From: Paraburkholderia oxyphila NBRC 105797
GTDB taxonomy: Bacteria; Pseudomonadota; Gammaproteobacteria; Burkholderiales; Burkholderiaceae
DNA: 64,000 bases
NCBI RefSeq assembly: GCF_000685075.1
Contig: NZ_BAYD01000037.1
Location: 29,656 to 93,655, forward strand
Reading direction: 5' to 3'
Shown: positions 58,314 to 64,000 of the stretch, in pieces
How the letters are laid out: the number at the start of each line of letters is the position of its first letter
Position numbering within the stretch: the first letter of the stretch is position 1
The notes under the pieces: generated by a model
The model's input: only the letters and a program-made list of their open reading frames with translations
Database searches by the model: none
What the model was told of the DNA's origin: nothing
Translations under genes and position numbers: made by a program

Positions 58314-59273
58314 ATGAACCTGATCGAAGTTGTCGTGGTGCGCAAGGTGATGGAGGCCGAGGGAATAGTAAGCTTCGAACTCGAACGTCCCGACGGCACG
58401 CGTCTGCCAGCATTCTCTCCCGGTGCACACATCGACGTGCATATCCCATGCGGGTTGGTTCGCCAGTATTCCTTGTGCAATCCATCACGGGACGCAAGCC
58501 GCTACAGGATTGCTGTGCTGCGCGACAGAAACTCTAGAGGCGGATCCGAAGCGATGCACTCATCGGTACGCGAAGGTGACTGCATTCGTATTAGCGAACC
58601 ACGAAATTGCTTCTCGCTGAAGGCAGGGGTGGCCAACAACATATTGCTCGCGGGCGGCATTGGGATTACCCCGATGATGTCCATGGCGTACCAACTTGCA
58701 GATGAAGGATCGTCGTTCGATCTGCATTACTGTACCCGCACCTCTTCTTGTACAGCTTTTTATGATGAGCTGCGTCGAAGCGATTTTGGAGACAATGTAT
58801 TTCTTCATGTCGACGATGGCACGCTTGATCAACGATTCGATATTAGATCCACCCTGATGTCGTGTTCGGAGGAAACGCACCTGTATGTGTGCGGTCCGCA
58901 GGGCTTTATGCACGCGATGCTCGGAACGGCCCGCGAGATGGGATGGGATGAATCCCGGATTCATTTCGAATTCTTCGGTGCCACCGTTCCATCCGAAGCT
59001 TGCGACAGTGAATTTGAAATTCAAATTCAAAGTTCTGGGAAGATAGTTGTGGTTTCTGAAAATCAAACCATTGCATCGGCACTCGCGGAAGTTGGCATCA
59101 AGGTTCCAATGTCGTGTGAGCAAGGGGTGTGTGGAACTTGCCGTACGCGAGTGATTTCTGGTACGCCGGACCATCGTGACGTCTATCTCACAGAAGTCGA
59201 ACGAGAAAAAAATGATCAGATCATTCCGTGCTGCTCTCGATCGAAATCTAGTCGAATCGTTTTGGATCTTTAA
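58314..59273 (+). CDS. Oxygenase reductase (VanB-like, FMN/NAD and plant-type ferredoxin)
   Basis: 319 aa. The FMN-binding beta barrel (VRQYSLCNP near residue 50), NAD domain (LLAGGIGITPMMSM, YVCGPQGFMHAML) and C-terminal [2Fe-2S] ferredoxin domain with Cys in SCEQGVCGTCRTRV and a last Cys in IIPCCSRS are all visible. It passes electrons from NADH to the upstream Rieske oxygenase. ATG at 58314 follows GGGAAGAA. Confidence 0.9.
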   Translation: MNLIEVVVVRKVMEAEGIVSFELERPDGTRLPAFSPGAHIDVHIPCGLVRQYSLCNPSRDASRYRIAVLRDRNSRGGSEAMHSSVREGDCIRISEPRNCFSLKAGVANNILLAGGIGITPMMSMAYQLADEGSSFDLHYCTRTSSCTAFYDELRRSDFGDNVFLHVDDGTLDQRFDIRSTLMSCSEETHLYVCGPQGFMHAMLGTAREMGWDESRIHFEFFGATVPSEACDSEFEIQIQSSGKIVVVSENQTIASALAEVGIKVPMSCEQGVCGTCRTRVISGTPDHRDVYLTEVEREKNDQIIPCCSRSKSSRIVLDL

Positions 59274-59333
59274 AAAGCAGATTGCAGACTGCTACCATAA
59301 AATATCACGATAAGAGGCGCCGCCCCTGAATGC

Positions 59334-59891
59334 TTATTCCCGGTGATTCTCGGTCGCGAAGGCGCAAGCGTGGTCGTCGATGTCGGGTCTCGTGTCAGCC
59401 GGCTGAGCAAAAGACGACCACATCTTGTTTGTCACGAAAGGCGAACCTGTTTCGGTCGATTCGCTCGACGCAATGCAAGGGCCCGATGCCTGAGCGACGA
59501 CACTTTTCTCGATCGATAGCGAGTTTTTGCTTCATTACATGGACACCTCCAGCTTCTCGAAATGCGTTGTGTTGCCGGAGATCGTCGTGGCAATGATCCG
59601 TGAAGATACGCCATTCGACAAGCTCTGCTACATCGGCTGCGGCGTGACGACGAGCGGCGGCGCCGTCGTCTATTTGGAGAGGGTCGAAGCAGGCGAAAAT
59701 GTGTTTGTGTTCCGCCTCGGCGGCATCGGCCTGGATGTGATCATGGGCGCCCTGGATAGTCGACTCTGACGCGATTATCGGTGTCGATATCAATTCGAGG
59801 CACGTCGAACTGGCGGAGAAATTTAGTGCGACGCGTCACCGACGCGAAGGAAGTCGGGAACGTCGTCAACCATATCGTGCATCTGACATGC
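59334..59891 (+). pseudogene. frmA: Decayed class III alcohol dehydrogenase (glutathione-dependent formaldehyde dehydrogenase)
   Basis: Pieces in different frames line up in order: FPVILGREGASVVVDVG, CLSRKANLFRSIRSTQCKG, HYMDTSSFSKCVVLPEIVV, IREDTPFDKLCYIGCGVTT, RLGGIGLDVI, GVDINSRHVELAEKF and DAKEVGNVVNHIVHLT. These match class III ADH (FrmA/AdhC), with several frameshifts and a premature stop. Formaldehyde dehydrogenases are frequent beside O-demethylase genes because they remove the released formaldehyde. Confidence 0.85.
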
Positions 59892-59984
59892 ACGCAAAGA
59901 CTGGTGCCAGTCATACATTTCGGAGGCAGGACCATGCAGCATCGCATGCGGACTCATTAAGTGGATAGGCGGAGCAGTTTCCCC

Positions 59985-60132
59985 GATGGCATCTTGATCG
60001 ACCATGGAAATTCGGACCCGTTTTTGTCCGATCAGCTCCATCCAGACGAGCTTAAAACGGCGTGCCGGAAAGTTGGCCGATCGTTGACGCTACGTCGACA
60101 TCAACTATGACTTCAGTTACTTGTTGCATAAA
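59985..60132 (+). pseudogene. fghA: Remnant of S-formylglutathione hydrolase (C-terminal part)
   Basis: The plus strand reads DGILIDHGNSDPFLSDQLHP then DELKTACRKVGRSLTLRRH. After a one-base shift it reads NYDFSYLLHK. This matches the C-terminal catalytic part of FghA/esterase D (Asp and His region). Its place after the frmA remnant fits the usual frmA-fghA order. Confidence 0.7.
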
Positions 60133-60249
60133 GTGTGTAGTGAAACAATTTTGATAACCATGAAAATAATCCTTGCCACGGAAATAGCAATATTGATTAG
60201 CTAGCCCGTAATTTAAACGAAGAAATCCAGAATTTATAGGGAGTAGATG

Positions 60250-60633
60250 ATGGCGGTTTATACGCATGTGACTGTAGGCACCAATGACCTTGCAAAAGCG
60301 CGGGAGTTTTACGATTCCGTCCTTGGAACTATTGGGCTGAAGAGAGTGGCCGATCTCGCGGAAAATGGCTCGATCTGGGGAGACGGTGCGCCTTCATTTT
60401 TCGTGTTGAAGCCTGCTGACGGGCAGCCAGCAACTATCGGAAACGGGGTTACCATATCGTTTGAAGCGCCGAATCGCCGTTCGATTCACGCGTTTCATGA
60501 CGCTGCCCTGACGGCCGGCGCCAGAAGTGAAGGAGCTGCAGGGCCAAGATCTTGGGCGCCTCATGCATATGCGGCTTATGTGCGTGACCTGGATGGAAAC
60601 AAGCTCGCCGTCTATTGTTTCGCGCCGGAGTAG
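60250..60633 (+). CDS. VOC-family protein (glyoxalase/dioxygenase fold)
   Basis: 127 aa, single VOC domain: YTHVTVGTNDLAKAREFYDSVL at the N-terminus and AYVRDLDGNKLAVYCFAPE at the C-terminus, with likely metal ligands at the first His and nearby positions. ATG at 60250 has AGGGAG six bases upstream (60247 is also ATG). Function unknown; it may be an isomerase or a resistance protein. It sits between the fghA remnant and the dioxygenase genes. Confidence 0.8.
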   Translation: MAVYTHVTVGTNDLAKAREFYDSVLGTIGLKRVADLAENGSIWGDGAPSFFVLKPADGQPATIGNGVTISFEAPNRRSIHAFHDAALTAGARSEGAAGPRSWAPHAYAAYVRDLDGNKLAVYCFAPE

Positions 60634-61441
60634 GCCGGCTCCTCTCTGGTGTAGCTTGCGGCCATCCGCCTCGCTTCCACGCGTCTGTGTCAGGCAAATG
60701 CAATACTGTCTACGATCCGTTTTGAGGTACCTTGTGCGGATCAACTCGGCGTGAGTTGGACAAAAGTGAGGTCACGCTCGGCTATACGATGGCCGCAGCT
60801 ATTCAGTTTTCGAGCTTTTTGCTTGGCCGTTCCGCGACGGTCACGCGTACCCGAGTGTAGCGATCGGCGAGTGGGCCGGAAATGCGACCAGGTTCGACTA
60901 CTTTCACCCGAACAAGCCCCGGCAGATTGCATTGGTGAGCAGTTCAACCGAACCGTGCGATAGAAATGGCTAACCCAGTGGCGCACGGACGATCTGGGCC
61001 CGTACAACGCTTCGCCCCGCACTCATTGTCACTTTGTTTTCGCGCCTAGGTCAATGATGCATTGGCGGGATGACGCGAACGATGTCCGGCTAGCGGCAGA
61101 GTGCTATTTTGCGTCGTTGGAAACATCACGGAAACGGAAGAAGTGACGACCATAGTCTGTGCTGAGCACGATAACGAGTCGCCGGCATCGGCGACGCTGA
61201 ACACAATCGGAGTTGCGACCATGATAGCGATTTTCAGGGATCAGCCGATGCAATTCGTTGTCGCGTGGCATGACGTAGGTGCCGCGACGTAAGCAGCAAC
61301 AAACGCGGCTGGGTTAACTGGCGCGTCCATGACCGCGATTATTCGCGAGTCGCAAACGCCGTAGTCGCCCACGTACCGCTTGTCGTCACGATGTTGCACT
61401 CATAGAGTTGGCTATAAGGACTTCAACAACAGGAGACAGCA
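60634..61441. other. Degenerate stretch without a recognised gene
   Basis: This 808-base stretch has only short open frames. One (61101-61292, ending WHDVGAAT, continuing past a stop as AATNAAGLTGASMTAIIRE) looks like a decayed protein end, but I cannot name it. The last 20 bases hold the ribosome-binding site of the next gene. Confidence 0.4.
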
Positions 61442-61945
61442 ATGACTGAGACGTCATTCCACACCGTTCTTGGCTCGCTGGACGGCTATCGCACGGGCGA
61501 TATCGAAATTACCAGTGGCTCCGCGCGCCACTACGCTTTCTCCAACATCTTCGAAGTCGCGGCGCGCTCCGTTCCGTACGAGAAAGTCGTGGTAGGGAAG
61601 AATCTCGAATATGTCATCGAGACGTTGCGTACCGAAGGACAGTCGCCGTGGTTTGCCTGTACACACGACGAGTTCGTCATTCTGATGGACGGTGAAGTCC
61701 GCATCGACTTCATCAGGCTTGCTGAGTCCCAGCGGGACAGCAGGGGCACTGTGCTTGTGGGCAAATCGGGCGAGCAGCCGGGCGGCCGCGCGATGGGTCA
61801 CGTCGTGCTGCGACGAGGTCATCAGGCACTGCTACCGGCGGACTGTGCATATCGCTTCAATGCTTCCAAGCCGGGCGTCGCGCTCTTGCAAACGGTGCTC
61901 GGAGAACTGTCCGTCGAGAAGTGGGCAGAAATCTGTCTGCATTGA
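61442..61945 (+). CDS. Hydroquinone 1,2-dioxygenase small (alpha) subunit, HapC/PnpC type
   Basis: 167 aa, about 18 kDa, cupin-like (SLDGYRTGDIEITSG, FACTHDEFVILMDGEVRI, GHVVLRRGHQALLPADCAY). Size and pairing with a 339-aa partner match the two-subunit Fe(II) hydroquinone dioxygenase of Pseudomonas, which cleaves hydroquinone to 4-hydroxymuconic semialdehyde. GGAGA precedes the ATG. It lies 69 bases before the large subunit gene. Confidence 0.85.
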   Translation: MTETSFHTVLGSLDGYRTGDIEITSGSARHYAFSNIFEVAARSVPYEKVVVGKNLEYVIETLRTEGQSPWFACTHDEFVILMDGEVRIDFIRLAESQRDSRGTVLVGKSGEQPGGRAMGHVVLRRGHQALLPADCAYRFNASKPGVALLQTVLGELSVEKWAEICLH

Positions 61946-62014
61946 GACGCCTCACCGACTTTGTAGTTCGATATTTGTAGGTGTCGATCATAAGAAATCA
62001 TCAGGAGACTTAGC

Positions 62015-63034
62015 ATGGCTAGCCTCGAATGTCTCGAAAATTCGGTTGCCTTTGCGGCCAACACGATATGTGCAAGCGAGCCCGATCCGGTGACCGGATA
62101 TAGGCGCTTTACGCTTGGCGCGTTCGAATTTCTTCGCGACGAATACTTCGTCAAGATCAACTGGCCCGCGAAGGGGCAGGCCCGCACGCACGCGCTGCCG
62201 GCGGACGCGTTCCTGCGGGCTATGATGCGCGACGTCGCATGGGGATTTTTCTACGGCTGGGTGAATTTCGATCACGTATTCGGAACGCGCAACCATTACG
62301 GAAAGGTTGACGTATATGCCGGTTCATTCAATGGCATCATGAAAGACGCCGGTGTCGACTACATCGAAACGTTCGAGACGCCGACGATCATGGCGACGTT
62401 CAAGGCAATCTTGCACGACTGGACCAACGAGGGCTTCGACCCGTTCGCCGCACCCGAAGAAACAGGAAGCGCGTTCGGTCGCAAGCACGGCAATAACGCC
62501 GCTGCCATCGAGCGCACGCGCATCGCTACGCGCCGCATGCCAGGACTCGAAGGCGACTCGCCTTTGCGCGACGATCTCCCGGTGAACCGCGCGTTCGCCG
62601 ATGTTTCGCAAGACGAACCGGAGGTGTACGTCGAACCGGGATTCGAGGGCCAGTTGCACGCATTCAGTGTCTTCAAATATTTGTCGCGCTCGGACGTGAC
62701 GTGGAATCCGTCAGTGACTTCGGTGTGCGGCTCGAGCCTCTTTTGCCCGACCACCGAGGAATACATTCTCCCGGTATTCCACGGCAATGACCGCGTCGAG
62801 TGGTTCCTTCAGTTGTCGGACGAAATCGTCTGGGATGTCGGCGACAAGAACACCGGTGCGCCGCGCGCGCGCATCACGATGCGCGCGGGGGACATCTGCG
62901 CGATGCCCGCCGATATCCGTCACAAGGGCTATTCGACCAAGCGCTCGATGCTGCTTGTCTGGGAGAACGCTACGCCCAATCTTCCGAAACGTTATGAAAG
63001 CGGCGAACTCAAGCCCTATCCAGTCGACTTCTGA
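62015..63034 (+). CDS. Hydroquinone 1,2-dioxygenase large (beta) subunit, HapD/PnpD type
   Basis: 339 aa, about 38 kDa, the catalytic subunit size of HapD. It begins MASLECLENSVAFAANTICA, with DYIETFETPTIMATFKAIL, an ordered HAFSVFKYLSRSDVTWNPS region and a C-terminal cupin segment (MRAGDICAMPADIRHKGYSTKRS) with possible iron ligands. AGGAGA lies eight bases before ATG. Both subunits look intact. Converts hydroquinone to 4-hydroxymuconic semialdehyde (established for the family). Confidence 0.85.
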   Translation: MASLECLENSVAFAANTICASEPDPVTGYRRFTLGAFEFLRDEYFVKINWPAKGQARTHALPADAFLRAMMRDVAWGFFYGWVNFDHVFGTRNHYGKVDVYAGSFNGIMKDAGVDYIETFETPTIMATFKAILHDWTNEGFDPFAAPEETGSAFGRKHGNNAAAIERTRIATRRMPGLEGDSPLRDDLPVNRAFADVSQDEPEVYVEPGFEGQLHAFSVFKYLSRSDVTWNPSVTSVCGSSLFCPTTEEYILPVFHGNDRVEWFLQLSDEIVWDVGDKNTGAPRARITMRAGDICAMPADIRHKGYSTKRSMLLVWENATPNLPKRYESGELKPYPVDF

Positions 63035-63067
63035 ACCGCCGGCTTTCGTAACTGCTGGGGATTTCCC

Positions 63068-63160
63068 ATGCAAACTCAGTTTTATCGACGTCTACACCGC
63101 GAATGCGGTTGAAAGCGGCCTGATAGACCTGCTCAACCAGCACGATCACTCGGTTAGTCG
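63068..63160 (+). pseudogene. N-terminal remnant of an aldehyde dehydrogenase (HapE-like)
   Basis: ATG at 63068 reads MQTQ, then after a frameshift FIDVYTANAVESGLIDLLNQ and HDHSVS, the typical start of an aldehyde dehydrogenase. The next pathway step after HapCD is 4-hydroxymuconic semialdehyde dehydrogenase, usually the following gene. The rest of the gene is missing here. Confidence 0.55.
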
Positions 63161-63200
63161 GTCCCCGTCGCATCCGTACGTTTTCCTATGAAACGGGGGG

Positions 63201-63416
63201 ATGGCTGAATGGACTCACCGGGAAACTGACCGCGTGAGTGTCGATATCGTGACCGACACCATCGGGCCGGGCTCGCCGCGCCAGGTCACACGCGACGCGA
63301 TCGGCACGTTGCGTCGCGGCGGGAAACTGGTCGAGATCGGGTCGATGACGGATCCGTTGCCGATCAATATGCACCAGATGATGTGCTCGGCAATCAGTCT
63401 CATCTGCGCTGTGTAG
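63201..63416 (+). pseudogene. Fragment of a medium-chain (zinc-type) alcohol dehydrogenase
   Basis: VDIVTDTIGPGSPRQVTRDA, IGTLRRGGKLVEIGSMTDP and LPINMHQMMCSAISLI match the cofactor domain end of MDR dehydrogenases, cut by a stop at 63414. Similarity continues weakly after it (LDAVQQMNALGAVGEV near 63485). No N-terminal part is seen. Confidence 0.6.
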
Positions 63417-63594
63417 TTCACGGTGAAGAAGACAGACTTGCCGGGCGATGGAGTGCCATATCGACGAGCATCAAAAGGTGCTCGATGCGGTACAGCAGAT
63501 GAATGCGTTGGGGGCGGTCGGCGAGGTGTGACTGCCGGACGTCAGGCGACTTGCCCAAGCACTGGTCGATTTATTAATTAGGCATATTTACTAT

Positions 63595-63741
63595 ATGGAT
63601 ATCGAATTATCGGCGCGAGTAAACAAGAAGTTGCATGGCGTCACGCCAGTCGTACTGCGTCGCCGCGATCTACAGGTCGAAACGTTGGCGCGCCACGCGC
63701 TAAAGGAGGGGAAGCCATACCCGCGCAGTTTTTATAACTAG
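63595..63741 (+). pseudogene. Short fragment, possibly the C-terminus of an iron-type dehydrogenase
   Basis: 48 codons (MDIELSARVNKKLHGVTPVV then LARHALKEGKPYPRSFYN). It weakly resembles the end of iron-containing alcohol dehydrogenases or maleylacetate reductase, which would suit the pathway, but is too short to claim. Confidence 0.25.
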
Positions 63742-63761
63742 ATGAAACACGGAGACAAAGA

Positions 63762-64000
63762 TTGAATGTGCAAAAGAAGCTTGTGAAAACAGCGCTGGCC
63801 GGTTCGGCACTGTGCTTCGCCGTCGCGGCGCAAGCTCAGAGTAGTGTGACGCTGTACGGTATCGTGGACGCCGGTTTGCTGTATCTGAGCAAGACCCGCG
63901 ATGCCGCGGGCGGCAATGGCGGCAAATTCTTCGGTTTTACCGACGGTGGCCAGATGCCATCGCTGTTTGGCCTGAAGGGAGATGAGGATCTCGGCGGCGG
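63762..64000 (+). CDS. Gram-negative porin (5' part, runs off right edge)
   Basis: Reads from TTG at 63762 with GGAGA six bases upstream (in-frame GTG at 63768 is the alternative). The signal peptide VKTALAGSALCFAVAAQAQ is followed by the classic Burkholderia porin start SSVTLYGIVDAGLLYL and GLKGDEDLGG. Trimeric outer-membrane channel; likely uptake route for small solutes. Confidence 0.9.
   Translation, partial: MNVQKKLVKTALAGSALCFAVAAQAQSSVTLYGIVDAGLLYLSKTRDAAGGNGGKFFGFTDGGQMPSLFGLKGDEDLGG

Noticed and set aside
59823..60041. A 72-codon minus-strand frame over the frmA/fghA remnants
   Set aside because: The plus strand carries recognisable FrmA and FghA peptides; the minus frame has no recognisable family.

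Overview
The window is a chromosomal segment of a high-GC betaproteobacterium of the family Burkholderiaceae, most like Paraburkholderia, Caballeronia or Burkholderia. The basis is codon use, protein sequence style and gene order. The first 45 kb is conserved core DNA. The last 19 kb is accessory DNA with visibly lower GC, many broken genes and remnants of mobile elements.

Core, 1-45330. The 5' end of dapC (lysine/peptidoglycan precursor synthesis) reads off the left edge. A DMT-family transporter, smc, zipA, ligA and def follow on the plus strand. A minus-strand group map-glnD-(RluF-like pseudouridine synthase) faces a long plus-strand group: rpsB-tsf-pyrH-frr-uppS-cdsA-dxr-rseP-bamA-skp-lpxD-fabZ-lpxA-lpxB-rnhB-rRNA methyltransferase. 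That group joins translation factors, undecaprenyl and phospholipid precursor synthesis, outer-membrane protein assembly and lipid A synthesis. Next come the divergent pair ppsR/ppsA, nfeD-qmcA, smpB divergent from ratA-rnfH, a second DMT transporter, and guaB-(membrane protein)-guaA for GMP synthesis.

Accessory region, 45331-64000. It begins directly after guaA, whose 3' end is a known island insertion site. It holds: (a) a recombination-like inverted repeat and a repeated TGACGGTAAAAG motif; (b) a compact cassette of three genes, namely an unknown coiled-coil protein, a gamma-glutamylcyclotransferase-like protein and a DUF1016/YhcG PD-(D/E)XK nuclease, which looks like a possible defence or genome-conflict module; (c) an orphan AlpA-type regulator and decayed fragments; (d) an alpha/beta hydrolase and an MhqO-like ring-cleaving dioxygenase divergent from an AraC regulator; (e) fragments of trbJ and trbF, relics of a conjugative element; and (f) a MalT-like LuxR regulator divergent from an aromatic-degradation cluster.

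The aromatic cluster encodes a VanAB-like Rieske O-demethylase and its reductase, decayed formaldehyde-oxidation genes (frmA and fghA remnants), a VOC protein, an intact two-subunit hydroquinone 1,2-dioxygenase (HapC/HapD type), fragments of an aldehyde dehydrogenase and of an MDR dehydrogenase, and a porin that runs off the right edge. Read together this suggests demethylation of a para-methoxyphenol to hydroquinone plus formaldehyde, then ring cleavage. The substrate is inferred, and part of the route has decayed. No rRNA, tRNA, CRISPR array or intact insertion sequence was recognised.
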